A stretch of DNA of 64,000 bases from an uncultured Prevotellaceae bacterium (GCA_902781315.1 CACZIT010000003.1:108211-172210), one strand, 5' to 3'; shown: positions 26,121-35,229, counted from the first letter of the stretch. The notes: a model not told the origin generated them from the letters alone. Numbers and translations: made by a program.

Positions 26121-27665
26121 TCAGACCACGCCCACGAACTTCTCGTCGAGCAGATGGTCGAGGGTGTCGTCGAGCAGGTCGAGCAGCTTCAGGGCTGTGC
26201 GGTCGGTGCCGTACTTCTGCGTCTTCATGGCCTGCTGCGAAGCCTTGTTGAGCGCCGAGAGCACGGTCTTGTAGTCGATGGCGGATTTCAGGAAACCCGT
26301 CTTCGGCGCAATATCGTTTAGGCAGTCACTCAGCTTCTCAGTGGTTAGGTTGAAGGGCACGAAGCTGCGCTGGTTCTGGCGCAATTCGCGCAACCACTGG
26401 CGATAACTGACGTAGAAGTCGCTCGTCAGCGTGTTGAAGAAAGACGTCGAGAGGAAAGCGTTCGAGATTTCGGGCTTGTCCTGGGTGTAGCCTCGGCCGA
26501 TGTCCTGACGCAGCTGGTTGGTGATGTACATATAGGCCAGGTGGAACTTTGCCAGCTGGCGGTTCACGAGTCCGCGTGTCTGCACGCCGAAGTCCTTCAG
26601 CGTGAGCGTCTGCTTGTCGTAGGCCAGTCCGAACTCCTTGTAGATGGGGTTCTGGGCATTTCCGTCAACGGTCTGCAGCTGGTCGTCGGGAATGGAAAGG
26701 AAGTCGAGTATCGAGAGGGCGCCTACATACTCCACCAAATGGGCGTCGTTGCGCTGGCCGTTGCCGCCCGGGTCGTTGAAATAGGGGTTCGACGGCACCT
26801 GGTCGCCCAGGTAGTAGCAGGCATTGATTTTCGACAGCGGCAGGTCCACGCCATTCTTGCGCAGGCCCGTCAGGTTGTCGTGATAGTAGAACAGAGCCGA
26901 CTTGGTCTTCGAGATGAAGTCGCCGCGCGAGATGGGGCTGTTGTCGTCCTGCTGCACATTGAAATAGGGCAGCACCGTCAGTGCGCCGATGCGGGCGTCG
27001 CGCAGGTCGCCACGGTTATTAATCTGCGTGTTGCGGGCAGCATTGCGGATGTTCTTCACGATGATGGGATAGCCGGCAGCACCCGTGCCGCCGAAGATGC
27101 TCGACACGACGAACACGCGGTCGCTCTTCTGGAACACGTTGGAGAACTGCTTGAACTCCTCGGAATCCTTGAACTGGTTCAGGGCAACGCTTCCGATGTT
27201 GGGCGAGCCCACGAAACCAATGTCCATCTTCGTATTCAGCTGGTAGTCGCTGAACATCATCGAGCACAGCGCCTGGTTGCCTGTGTCGAGGGTGGAATAG
27301 TTGATGAAGTCCTGGAACTTCTTCGACTCGATGGCGCCCATATTGAAGAGGAACGTGTCGCTGAGCTGCGAGCCGTTGGGCAAGATGTCGGCCAGGCTCG
27401 ATATCTTCACTGAGAAGAAACCCTTGCGCACGTCCACCTGTTCGCCATAGAGCGCACGGCGTATCTGCTTGTACCAACGCATGAGGTTGTCGGTGCGCTT
27501 CAGGTCTTCGTTGGCCTTGTGGGGATCAACGACGATGGGGATAATTTCAAGCGGCATGGGCTGCCCCTGCTCATCGACAGGATGAATGCCGGCAGCCATC
27601 TGCATGATGAGCGGACGCATGACTCGCGAGCCAGTGCCGCCTACGAGAAATAGGAATAATCGCAT
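26121..27665 (-). CDS. Tubulin/FtsZ-like GTPase-fold protein
   Basis: The 514-residue protein starts with FLFLVGGTGSRVMRPLI, a tubulin/FtsZ-type first nucleotide loop. At residues 192-198 it has GGTGAAG (in SIFGGTGAAGYPIIV), the diagnostic tubulin signature G-G-T-G-x-G with one substitution. It is longer than FtsZ and lacks the usual FtsZ C-terminal tail, so it belongs among the divergent tubulin-like families of bacteria that occur in operons with membrane proteins. It should bind GTP, and whether it polymerises is unknown. It lies 3 bases after the four-helix membrane protein gene, indicating tight coupling. Confidence 0.82.
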   Translation of the reverse strand: MRLFLFLVGGTGSRVMRPLIMQMAAGIHPVDEQGQPMPLEIIPIVVDPHKANEDLKRTDNLMRWYKQIRRALYGEQVDVRKGFFSVKISSLADILPNGSQLSDTFLFNMGAIESKKFQDFINYSTLDTGNQALCSMMFSDYQLNTKMDIGFVGSPNIGSVALNQFKDSEEFKQFSNVFQKSDRVFVVSSIFGGTGAAGYPIIVKNIRNAARNTQINNRGDLRDARIGALTVLPYFNVQQDDNSPISRGDFISKTKSALFYYHDNLTGLRKNGVDLPLSKINACYYLGDQVPSNPYFNDPGGNGQRNDAHLVEYVGALSILDFLSIPDDQLQTVDGNAQNPIYKEFGLAYDKQTLTLKDFGVQTRGLVNRQLAKFHLAYMYITNQLRQDIGRGYTQDKPEISNAFLSTSFFNTLTSDFYVSYRQWLRELRQNQRSFVPFNLTTEKLSDCLNDIAPKTGFLKSAIDYKTVLSALNKASQQAMKTQKYGTDRTALKLLDLLDDTLDHLLDEKFVGVV

Positions 27666-27668
27666 GTC

Positions 27669-28112
27669 TTATTCAGGTATGGGAGTATGACGACAGTTAG
27701 ATGACCACCAGCGCATGGCGAACGAAGCCACCGTGAAGAGCACTGCTTCCACAGCCAGGTCGACCACGCAGAAGCCGCCCAGCTGGGCCGTGAAGTCGAA
27801 GCCCTCGGCCGAGAAGGCATTGTTGCACACCACGAACGAGGCAACGGGGGCAGCCACGCAGGCAACGCCGAGCACGCACAGCCAGTGGTACCAGCGCGAG
27901 AAGCTCACCGAGTTGACGACGTAGTAGAACACGGCAGCCAGTCCCCACGCCACGAGCACCGTGATGAGGGCCACAACAAAGTAGAGGTTCTGGTTGTACA
28001 TCTCGTTAGAGAACTGGCGCTCGAAGAAGAGTGCCTCGAAAATCTTCGTGTTCAACACGAGGAACAGCAGCGTAATCACTGCGCCTGCAATCAGTAGGAT
28101 TGAATTCTTCAT
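27669..28112 (-). CDS. Four-helix membrane protein of the tubulin/actin-like operon
   Basis: The 147-residue protein has four hydrophobic segments: ILLIAGAVITLLFLVL, LYFVVALITVLVAWGLAAVF, WLCVLGVACVAAPVASFVV and VVDLAVEAVLFTVASFA. A soluble loop of about 25 residues follows the first helix. No family was recognised. It starts right before, and is nearly joined to, the tubulin-like gene, so it could be the membrane anchor of the putative filament. Confidence 0.8.
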   Translation of the reverse strand: MKNSILLIAGAVITLLFLVLNTKIFEALFFERQFSNEMYNQNLYFVVALITVLVAWGLAAVFYYVVNSVSFSRWYHWLCVLGVACVAAPVASFVVCNNAFSAEGFDFTAQLGGFCVVDLAVEAVLFTVASFAMRWWSSNCRHTPIPE

Positions 28113-28137
28113 ATATTTTTGTTTGTTATTTCATTTT

Positions 28138-28222
28138 ACGTAAGGCCCTCCCCTCATTCGGAGGGGTCGGGGGAATCTTACCCCGTTAGGCTCTCCCCTC
28201 CTTTGGAGGGGTCGGGGAAGGT
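28138..28222. repeat. Two adjacent GC-rich hairpins after the vWA lipoprotein gene
   Basis: Two related units, CCCTCCCCTCATTCGGAGGGG plus TCGGGGGAA and CTCTCCCCTCCTTTGGAGGGG plus TCGGGGAAGG, lie side by side immediately after the stop of the vWA gene. They belong to the CCCCTCC/GGAGGGG element family scattered through this window and could also attenuate transcription into the downstream genes. Confidence 0.7.
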
Positions 28223-28224
28223 TT

Positions 28225-29730
28225 TTACGGCTTCATCTCCAGCTCCAGCTCGAAGTAGTAGGGGTCGCCCTTCGAATGCTTGCGATAGCTGTCGTAGATG
28301 CCCTGCAGGAGATACTTCAGGCCGAACGTCGTCGTGGCAAAGCCCGGGCCGCCCACGTTCGTGTCGTCGTCGGTCGACGAGGCCTCCACCCAGTCAGGCA
28401 GCCGGTTCATCAGTTTGATCTCCACATCCTGGCGGTGCTTGATGCCCTGGCTCTCAAGGATGAAGAGATGAGTGGCCTTGCCCAGATGCTTGCGCTCGGC
28501 CGGCGAGACTTCCTTCTGGTCTATCGGGCGTATCTCCTTGATGGTCAGCGGGTCGTCGCTCTCCACGCGGTAGTTCTCCGTGTCCAGCAAGTACTGCTCG
28601 TCGATGAGCATACCGCTCAGGTCGACGGCCAGTGCCAGTCTGAGGTCGCCCGAGTTGCGGTCGGCCTCCACGTCCTCGATGTCGCGTATCTGGTCGCCCT
28701 GCCCATGCACGGGACGGAAGCGGCCGCGAATCTGCTCGTGGTCAAGCAGCAGCGAGTAGTAGGGCTTGTAGACGTCGTCGGTCTCGAAGAGATACATGTC
28801 CTCATAGCCGCGCAGCTCGCTGAAACGGCTGAAGGGCACGTAGCTGTCGTCGCGCGTCAGGCGCGCTATGTTCTGGTTGGAGCCTACGACCACGATGTAG
28901 TACGGGCGACGGCCGCTGTACTGCTGGCCGCCGGCAGCGTTGTAGGGATAGTAGGGACCGTTGTAGGAGCCCTGCATCTTCACCACCAGCAGCCCCTTCT
29001 CCTTCACCTGAGTCTTGAAGACGGCGTTGGTCATGCCCTGCGCTTCGGCGAACACCTTCTGCGGGTTGACGCCCACCATCTGCTTCGTCGAGTAAATCAT
29101 ATCGGTGACGAGGATGGAGAGCTCGTCCGGGCCCGTCTTGTCGAGCAGTTGTTGGAAGATGGCGGCAAAGTCGGTCGACGAAGCGTCGCCGATGCCCTTC
29201 GTGGCCTCGAAGATATTGGGGTCGCTGATGAACTGCGAGAAGCCCTTCGGATAGGCGTTAATCTCGGAGTTGACGACGTAGATGCGGTTGTCGTCGCCCG
29301 CGCTGGGCAGCTTATTCAGCATACCCACGATGGCAGCCTTGAACGAGCCGTCGCCACCTGCGGCGTCGTAGGGCACCATCGAGCCCGAGCGCTCCAGGTA
29401 GAAGCTGACGCCCAGCGTCTTGCGACCTGCCTGAATGTCGATTTCCTTCGGCGGGCGGCGGCCCTCGAAGAAGTCCTCGATGTAGTCTTTCACTTCCTCA
29501 ACGTCCAGCTGGCCGTCCTTGTAGAAGTCCTTGAAGTGAGCCTTCTGACCATCCAGAAACTCCACAATCTGCTCCCACTCGCCAGCGTCGATCACCTCGT
29601 CGCGGTCGGCCACTTCCAGCAACAGGCGGTTCAGTTCCTTCCGCTCGCTGCCTCCGCAGGCTGCCAGCAGCAGGCACACCAGTGCTGCCACCACTGCCGT
29701 CAAAGCATTTTTCTTCATCATCTTTCTCAA
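28225..29730 (-). CDS. vWA-like lipoprotein, first gene of the tubulin/actin-like operon
   Basis: The 501-residue protein begins with a lipoprotein signal (VCLLLAACGG, lipid Cys about residue 25). Residues about 36-90 include an EF-hand-like DFYKDGQLDVEEV. From about 105 it resembles a von Willebrand A domain: LGVSFYLERSGSMVPYD, then SILVTDMIY. The metal site is degenerate, because Arg replaces the second Asp-like position (E-R-S-G-S instead of D-x-S-x-S). The C-terminal 200 residues are unassigned. It is likely anchored in a periplasmic or outer-membrane leaflet. It is the first gene of the operon, with a -7 box at 29,806-29,813. Confidence 0.78.
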   Translation of the reverse strand: MRKMMKKNALTAVVAALVCLLLAACGGSERKELNRLLLEVADRDEVIDAGEWEQIVEFLDGQKAHFKDFYKDGQLDVEEVKDYIEDFFEGRRPPKEIDIQAGRKTLGVSFYLERSGSMVPYDAAGGDGSFKAAIVGMLNKLPSAGDDNRIYVVNSEINAYPKGFSQFISDPNIFEATKGIGDASSTDFAAIFQQLLDKTGPDELSILVTDMIYSTKQMVGVNPQKVFAEAQGMTNAVFKTQVKEKGLLVVKMQGSYNGPYYPYNAAGGQQYSGRRPYYIVVVGSNQNIARLTRDDSYVPFSRFSELRGYEDMYLFETDDVYKPYYSLLLDHEQIRGRFRPVHGQGDQIRDIEDVEADRNSGDLRLALAVDLSGMLIDEQYLLDTENYRVESDDPLTIKEIRPIDQKEVSPAERKHLGKATHLFILESQGIKHRQDVEIKLMNRLPDWVEASSTDDDTNVGGPGFATTTFGLKYLLQGIYDSYRKHSKGDPYYFELELEMKP

Positions 29731-29805
29731 TTCTTCTTTTTCTTCTGACGCACCGGCAAGGCCAAAAGTTGCAATCGCCTACGCACGTACGCTATTAAAA
29801 ACGTG

Positions 29806-29813
29806 CAAAATTA
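29806..29813 (-). promoter_or_regulatory. Promoter -7 box of the vWA/tubulin/actin-like operon
   Basis: The minus strand reads TAATTTTG (TAnnTTTG). It lies about 75 bases upstream of the first gene. No TTTG could be found at the expected -33 distance. Confidence 0.6.
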
Positions 29814-30411
29814 CTAAAAAATATCGGAATCCGCCCTATCGCGCCCGTATTATTCAGAGTTTTTAACTGATTGCCGCCAGCCGCGAAGGTCCCTCTCCCC
29901 GCCTCCACCCTACCCTTTCGGCACCTCCGGAAAGGGCGATTTTCCAGAGTTTACCCACCGCACGTTTTCTGAATTTTATTAACAAACAACCTACAAACAC
30001 AACTTCCTTCCAGCACAAACCAGCCTCCTTTTCCATAGCCCACGCCCGTCCAGACCCTCCAAATCAACACTCCGATACATCCAAAGCATAGGTCTGATAT
30101 CTCTATCTCTTTGTTCCACTATCTCCATCTCATTGAGTTACATATATAAAACCATAGAGATAGAGATATTAAACCATAGGTTTACACAAGCCGGACAGCG
30201 CGCCCGCGAACCCCACATTCGGCAACCTTCTAAGAATCAACAACTTAGCAAAACCTCAAAATTTTACCGTTTTCCGGGCAACGAGTCACCCAATAGCAAA
30301 TTCTCCGATTTTTCGAGCATCAGATTTTTGATTTTTTATTACAAATAGACAACAACAATAAATCAATTTAATGAACTACATATAAATATAAAATTCATTA
30401 TATCGTTATAA
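29814..30411. other. Long non-coding stretch with a widely spaced inverted repeat
   Basis: No convincing gene was seen in about 600 bases, although a short plus-strand frame (30,133-30,348) exists without any recognisable sequence. The notable structure is a 14-base inverted repeat (30,097-30,110 and 30,156-30,169) described separately. The last 100 bases are very AT-rich. Confidence 0.5.
30097..30169. repeat. Inverted repeat ATATCTCTATCTCT with 45-base loop
   Basis: ATATCTCTATCTCT (30,097-30,110) is the exact reverse complement of AGAGATAGAGATAT (30,156-30,169). CATAGG-like flanks occur on both outer sides. It resembles the ends of a decayed small element or a regulator-binding pair. No gene lies inside. 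Confidence 0.7.
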
Positions 30412-30561
30412 AACAAAAAAATCATTGCTGCTCCTGCGGCTGGCGTGAAGGATGCTCAGCAGAGGTTCACAATCGACGGCAAGCAGACGCATGCTACGCG
30501 ACGGGGCATAGCCATCGTTCGGCAGAAGGATGGCAGCACGAGGAAGATTCTTGTAAGATAG
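30412..30561 (+). pseudogene. C-terminal fragment of a secreted protein (type IX-like tail)
   Basis: After a TAA, an open frame without any start codon runs to TAG at 30,559-30,561. It ends in FTIDGKQTHATRRGIAIVRQ and then KILVR. This is the typical end of secreted Prevotella proteins (short Gly-rich turn, strand, basic end), so the fragment is what remains of a lost surface protein gene. A hairpin terminator follows at 30,605-30,645. Confidence 0.55.
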
Positions 30562-30604
30562 AATCTGAAAAAGCCTCGGCGATTGCCAACAGCTCAAAAT
30601 GACC

Positions 30605-30645
30605 AGCGCCGCCCTTCCTGCATTCAGGAGAGGACGGCGCTTCTT
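30605..30645. terminator. Imperfect GC-rich hairpin terminator
   Basis: AGCGCCGCCCTTCCTG pairs imperfectly with CAGGAGAGGACGGCGCT (30,605-30,641) and is followed by TTCTTC. It lies between the secreted-protein relic on the plus strand and the convergent TonB receptor gene. Confidence 0.65.
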
Positions 30646-30693
30646 CTATCAATCGTTTATGTGTGAATAGTTGTGTTGGTTCGTGGGGATTGG

Positions 30694-33087
30694 TCAGAAG
30701 TGCAGTCGCAGGTCGACGCCGAACTGGCGGGGGTTGCCGAGCTGGCCGAAGTAGAGTATCTGGCCTGTGGCAGCCGACGAGACGGCGAAGGTGTTATAGG
30801 CAGCATCGGTGAGGTTGCGGCCCCAGACGCTGAGCTGCAGACAGCCGAAGTCGAGGTCGGCATGAGCGCCGAGCGTAGCGTAGAGGTCCTGAGCGTAGGT
30901 GTTGGCCTCGTCCCAGTAGGTACGGCCTTGGCCGTAGACATTCAGTCCGATGGTGAGGGCGCGCAGCGAGAAGGTGCGGGTGTCGGCCAGCCCGCGACCG
31001 AGGTCGAAGCGATAGTCGGCAGAGGCGGCGAAGGTGTGCTCCGGCACGAAGGGTACGCGCTTGTCTTTATAGTCGACGGCGGTGAGCGTGCCGTCAACGT
31101 TGATGCTATCGGTGTACTCCTTGAACACGGAGCGGGTGTAGCCATAGCTGGCAGCCCAGTTCAGGTGGCCGCCTGCGGCCTGTCCGCGCAGCGAAGCCTC
31201 CACACCGCAGGAATAGCTCTTGCCGGCATTCACCATCATGCGGCCAAAGCCGTAGTTGCCGGCCATGACGGAGAGCTGCTGGTCGCGCACCTGGACATAG
31301 AAGCCTGCCAGGTCGAGCTGCACGGTGTTGCTGAAGAGGTTCAGATGGGTGCCGAATTCGTAGTTCCACGAGGTCTCGGGCTTGTAGCTGATGGTCTCAC
31401 GGATATTGCGATAGGCCTGCTCGTCGTGATTGATGACCATTGCGCCGCGTGCCGTCTGGGCACTCGACTGCAGTTCCGTCTGCAGGATGTCAGAGAACAT
31501 CTGGAAGTTGAAGCCTCCGGCGCGGTAGCCCTTGGTGAGGGTGGCGTAGATATTGCTTCCGTTGTTGAACTTATAGGTCAGTCCTACCTTAGGCAACAGC
31601 TGGTTGAAGTGGTCCCAGTCGTGGTGGGCCAGGGCCGAGCTGACGGAGGCGTCTACATGTACGCCCATGACGTCTTCGCTGAGCGTAGCCAAGGCGCGGG
31701 TGTCGTAGTCGATGCTGGTCTGGCTAAGGTCGTAGCGCAGGCCGAGCGTGGCGGTGAGGTGGCTGCCCAGGTCGATGTTCGACTCGTGGAAGATGCCGAA
31801 GTTCTGCTGCGGTGTGCGGAAGAGCCCGGGTATCGTGGCCACCTGCATGTCGATTTTGCAGCCGCCCATGCGGGCAATCATAGCTGCTGCGGCCTCCATG
31901 CCCATGCGCTTGGCCATGGAATTGAGCATGCCGTAGTAGGCGTAGTCGGTGATGGTCTGCGAGAGGAAGGAGTTCATCTCAGGATCGAAGTAGACGGGAG
32001 CATTGGTCTTCAAGCCCTGGTGGGAGAAGAAGCCGCCGAACACCCAGTGCCAGAAGCCGCCGTTGAGGCTCTTCAGCGTGATTTCCTGAGTGATGGAGTT
32101 CTGCAGCTGAGCCTGCTCCATGTGCATGAAGTCCTGCGGCTGATAGTCGATGTCCATGAGCATCTGGTCCTTCAGATACTGCCAGCTGGCAGCGTAGTTA
32201 GCCACTGCCCAGTCGCCGCGATACTCCATCGTAAAACCAGTAGTGAGCATGTGGCGCTTGTAGTTGCCCTGATAGTTGGTAGAGGGGTCGGCAGTGGTGC
32301 CGGCTTCGAGGTCCATGAGTCCATAGGGGAAGCCGTTCTGACGGGTGTACTGATAGTCGGCCGTGAGTCCGAGGGTGAGCCGCTCGGAGGGTTGCCAGAC
32401 AAAGCGCATGCGGCCGCCTGCCTCGTTGCTCTCGTCGGCGCGGTCGCCCGTGGCCTGGTTCTTGAAGAAGCCGTTCTGGCCCGTGTAGAAAGCCGAGAGC
32501 GAAAGGCCCAGCTGGTTGCTGAGCTTGCTGTAGTGGGAGAGTTCGGCGCTGCGATGGAAACCCGTTCCGGCGCTCAGCAGGACGTCGGTGCCCTGATAGG
32601 TGAGCGGATTGCGGGTGTACATACGCACAAGTCCGCCCTCGGTGTTCTGCCCGTACAGCGTGCCCTGCGGGCCACGCAGCACGTCGACGCGGTCGATGCC
32701 GTAGGTGTGGGCGTTGAACATGCTCTTGCTGATAAGGGGAATGTTGTCTATATAGACGCCGACGGCCGGACTGTTGACGCGCGAGCCTATGCCGCGGATA
32801 TACATCGACGACGTGTAGCGCGAGCCGTAATTGGGCATCGTGAAAGCGGGCACGTAGTTGGACAAATCGCGCAAGTCGCGCAGACCAAGACTGCTGATCT
32901 CGGCCGACGTGAACACGCTCGAACTGACTGGCTGCAGACGCAGGCGCACCTGCTCTTTGGGTTGCGAGACAACCACTACTTCATCAAGGTCCTGCACGCG
33001 CGAGGTGTCGCTCATTTCTTCAATGGATTCGGCCATAACAGGCATCGTCGCTGCAAGCAAAAGACCTGCAAAAAATGTTTTCTTCAT
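30694..33087 (-). CDS. TonB-dependent outer-membrane receptor
   Basis: The 797-residue protein has a signal peptide (KKTFFAGLLLAATMPVMA), a plug domain (about 30-165, with LDEVVVVSQP, MYIRGIGSRVN and RVDVLRGPQGTLYGQNTEGG) and a 22-strand type beta-barrel ending in a terminal Phe (VDLRLHF), the barrel-assembly signal. There is no SusD partner or N-terminal carboxypeptidase-like domain, so it is more like a classic siderophore, metal or vitamin receptor than a SusC. Its ligand cannot be read from the sequence. Its promoter is at 33,120-33,127. Confidence 0.93.
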   Translation of the reverse strand: MKKTFFAGLLLAATMPVMAESIEEMSDTSRVQDLDEVVVVSQPKEQVRLRLQPVSSSVFTSAEISSLGLRDLRDLSNYVPAFTMPNYGSRYTSSMYIRGIGSRVNSPAVGVYIDNIPLISKSMFNAHTYGIDRVDVLRGPQGTLYGQNTEGGLVRMYTRNPLTYQGTDVLLSAGTGFHRSAELSHYSKLSNQLGLSLSAFYTGQNGFFKNQATGDRADESNEAGGRMRFVWQPSERLTLGLTADYQYTRQNGFPYGLMDLEAGTTADPSTNYQGNYKRHMLTTGFTMEYRGDWAVANYAASWQYLKDQMLMDIDYQPQDFMHMEQAQLQNSITQEITLKSLNGGFWHWVFGGFFSHQGLKTNAPVYFDPEMNSFLSQTITDYAYYGMLNSMAKRMGMEAAAAMIARMGGCKIDMQVATIPGLFRTPQQNFGIFHESNIDLGSHLTATLGLRYDLSQTSIDYDTRALATLSEDVMGVHVDASVSSALAHHDWDHFNQLLPKVGLTYKFNNGSNIYATLTKGYRAGGFNFQMFSDILQTELQSSAQTARGAMVINHDEQAYRNIRETISYKPETSWNYEFGTHLNLFSNTVQLDLAGFYVQVRDQQLSVMAGNYGFGRMMVNAGKSYSCGVEASLRGQAAGGHLNWAASYGYTRSVFKEYTDSINVDGTLTAVDYKDKRVPFVPEHTFAASADYRFDLGRGLADTRTFSLRALTIGLNVYGQGRTYWDEANTYAQDLYATLGAHADLDFGCLQLSVWGRNLTDAAYNTFAVSSAATGQILYFGQLGNPRQFGVDLRLHF

Positions 33088-33119
33088 CTTTAAAAATCGT
33101 TTCGTTTCTATTTCGGGTG

Positions 33120-33127
33120 CAAAGGTA
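33120..33127 (-). promoter_or_regulatory. Promoter -7 box of the TonB receptor gene
   Basis: The minus strand reads TACCTTTG (TAnnTTTG), 32 bases upstream of the start at 33,087. TTTC is found at the -33 position with a 19-base spacer. Confidence 0.7.
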
Positions 33128-33180
33128 GTAATTTCTTTCCGTTTACGAAATCCTCATTAATGTGGATTTTTCAGTCTTTA

Positions 33181-33212
33181 TTTGGTTTTTCCCTCACTTA
33201 TTCGTAACTTTG
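33181..33212 (+). promoter_or_regulatory. Promoter of the CotH-like gene, almost leaderless
   Basis: TTTG (33,181-33,184), 20 bases, then TAACTTTG (33,205-33,212) is a perfect Bacteroidota promoter. The chosen start codon at 33,218 is only 5 bases further, so the transcript would begin at or next to the ATG. Confidence 0.85.
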
Positions 33213-33217
33213 CCCCC

Positions 33218-35215
33218 ATGAAACGACTCTTTACATTCATTGCCCTCCTCGCACTGGTTGCCCTGCAGGCACAGGGTCAGTGGACGCGGTACACCAATCT
33301 GCCCACGGTCTACATCGACACTTATGACGGTGCCGGCATCTACAGCAAGACAGAATACGTGCTGGCCACGATGCGCTACGTGGACGAGCAGGACCAGCTG
33401 ACCGTGTACGACTCGCTGCAGATACGCGGACGAGGCAACTCGACATGGAATCTTTCAAAGAAGCCCTACAAGCTGAAGTTCAACCAGAAAGAGAAGCTGC
33501 TAGGCAAAGGGCGCGCCAAGGCGAAGAAGTGGACGCTGCTGGCCAACGCGGCCGACAAGACGCTCATCCGCAACGCGGTGACCTCGGCATTGGGTGAGAG
33601 AACGTCGCTCAGGTTCAACCCGGCGTATAAGTTCGTTGACCTGGTGCTGAACGGACGTTTCTTGGGCAACTATCAAATCAGCGACCAGATAGACGTGCGG
33701 CCGCATCGAGTGGACATCGTCGAGCAAGACCTGCCACTCGGCGACGACAGCGACATTACGGGCGGATACCTGCTGGAGGTGGATGGATTCAAGGACGGCA
33801 ACTGCTTCACGACGTCCAGCTACAGCGTGCCTATTCGCATTCACTATCCTGAGGACGAGGACATCGCGTCCAAGCAGAACACCTACGTGCGCAACTACAT
33901 GGCTCAGTTTGAGCGGGTGCTGCGCTCCAATGCTTTCGACGATCCGCAGGAAGGCTATCGCGCCTATGTCGATTCAACGTCGCTCATCGACTGGTTCCTC
34001 TGCACCGAAATCAGTGCCAACCTGGACGGTTATTACAGCACCTATTTCTATAAAGAGCAAGGCGACCCACGACTCTACTGGGGTCCGCTCTGGGACTACG
34101 ACATCGCCTACAGCAACGACTACCGCGAGCAGACCACCGTAAACAAACTGATGACAGACGTGGGGTATGGTCAGACGAAGTTGTGGATAAACCGCATGTG
34201 GCAGGACAGGTGGTTCGCCAAGAAAGTGCACACGCGCTACAAGGAACTGCTGGATGACGGGCTGGTGGATTACCTCTTCGAAACCATCGACAGCCTGACC
34301 GCGCTGCTCGCCGAGTCGCAGGAGCTCAACTACCAACGCTGGGGCATCGACCGCCGCATGTATCACGAAATCGTCATCTATAGCAGCTATGACGAGTACA
34401 TCAGTTACCTGCGCAGTTTCATCTCGGCCCACTGCGCATTCCTCGAGGAGGCTTTTGCCGACCGCAAGCCTGTAGAGCCTACACAACCCTTCTCGCCAGT
34501 AGATCGTTTCTACCGCATCACGAATGCCAACACGGCAAAGGCCATCGATGCCAGTGGCCCTGGGGTGCAGCAATATGAGAACATTGCCGAGAGGGAAGGA
34601 GAAGACTGGTGGATAAAACGCGCCAACGGCCACTTCATGCTCATCAACCGGCAAAGCCTGCAGGCGCTGAACGACCCCACGCAGGGCGAGGTGGGGCCAG
34701 CCGTGAACGTGGGAGCACAACTCAATACAGCCGCCGAGGACTCGCTCGACGCCCGACAACTTTGGGACATCGTGCCGCAGGGCACGCAGGGCTGGTACAA
34801 CCTGCTGAACGTTCACTCGCAGCACGTCGCCAACCTGAGTGGAGGAAACAGCGCCGACGGCACCCCCGTCCTGAGCTATACCAACGACGAGCGCAACGGC
34901 ACGAGCAAGAACCGCCTTTGGTACTTCGTCCCGACACGCGACGAGGTGCCCGAGACGCTGACGGGCATCCGCGACATCGAGCCCGACGACTACGCCCTGG
35001 CCTTCAATCCAGCAACAGAGGAACTGCACTTCGGGGCGGAGACGCCCGACCTGCTGCAACGCTTCTCGGCGCGCGTCTTCTCGGCATCAGGCAGACTCAT
35101 AGGCACATTCCGTGCTGACGAGCGCTTCAGCATGGCCGGACAGCCACGCGGCATCTACATCGTCACGTGGCAATGCGGCTCGCAGAAGCGGTCGGCAAAG
35201 TTCAACAAACAATAA
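33218..35215 (+). CDS. CotH-kinase-like secreted protein with a C-terminal sorting-type tail
   Basis: I set the start at the ATG at 33,218 (MKRLFTFIALLALVAL), a clear signal peptide. The 12 codons before it overlap the promoter. The mature protein (665 residues in total) carries a CotH domain, with the hallmark IRGRGNSTWNLSKKPYK near residue 80 and YWGPLWDYDIAY near 290. Residues about 430-580 look like a ricin-type beta-trefoil (FYRITNANTAKAID, LWDIVPQG, LWYFVPT). The end (GRLIGTF...RGIYIVTW) is the type IX-like tail. CotH proteins are atypical kinases that phosphorylate surface proteins. Its substrate here is unknown. Confidence 0.88.
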   Translation: MKRLFTFIALLALVALQAQGQWTRYTNLPTVYIDTYDGAGIYSKTEYVLATMRYVDEQDQLTVYDSLQIRGRGNSTWNLSKKPYKLKFNQKEKLLGKGRAKAKKWTLLANAADKTLIRNAVTSALGERTSLRFNPAYKFVDLVLNGRFLGNYQISDQIDVRPHRVDIVEQDLPLGDDSDITGGYLLEVDGFKDGNCFTTSSYSVPIRIHYPEDEDIASKQNTYVRNYMAQFERVLRSNAFDDPQEGYRAYVDSTSLIDWFLCTEISANLDGYYSTYFYKEQGDPRLYWGPLWDYDIAYSNDYREQTTVNKLMTDVGYGQTKLWINRMWQDRWFAKKVHTRYKELLDDGLVDYLFETIDSLTALLAESQELNYQRWGIDRRMYHEIVIYSSYDEYISYLRSFISAHCAFLEEAFADRKPVEPTQPFSPVDRFYRITNANTAKAIDASGPGVQQYENIAEREGEDWWIKRANGHFMLINRQSLQALNDPTQGEVGPAVNVGAQLNTAAEDSLDARQLWDIVPQGTQGWYNLLNVHSQHVANLSGGNSADGTPVLSYTNDERNGTSKNRLWYFVPTRDEVPETLTGIRDIEPDDYALAFNPATEELHFGAETPDLLQRFSARVFSASGRLIGTFRADERFSMAGQPRGIYIVTWQCGSQKRSAKFNKQ

Positions 35216-35229
35216 AATCAAAAGAATGA

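Noticed and set aside
30133-30348. Short plus-strand frame in the gene-free stretch
   Set aside because: It includes one arm of the inverted repeat, has no recognisable sequence and an unnatural composition.
30673-33093. Plus-strand open frame of about 800 codons over the TonB receptor gene
   Set aside because: It is the antisense shadow of a GC-rich, codon-biased gene. The translation is low-complexity Val/Ala/Gly/Glu-rich, without motifs, and the opposite strand has clear family features.
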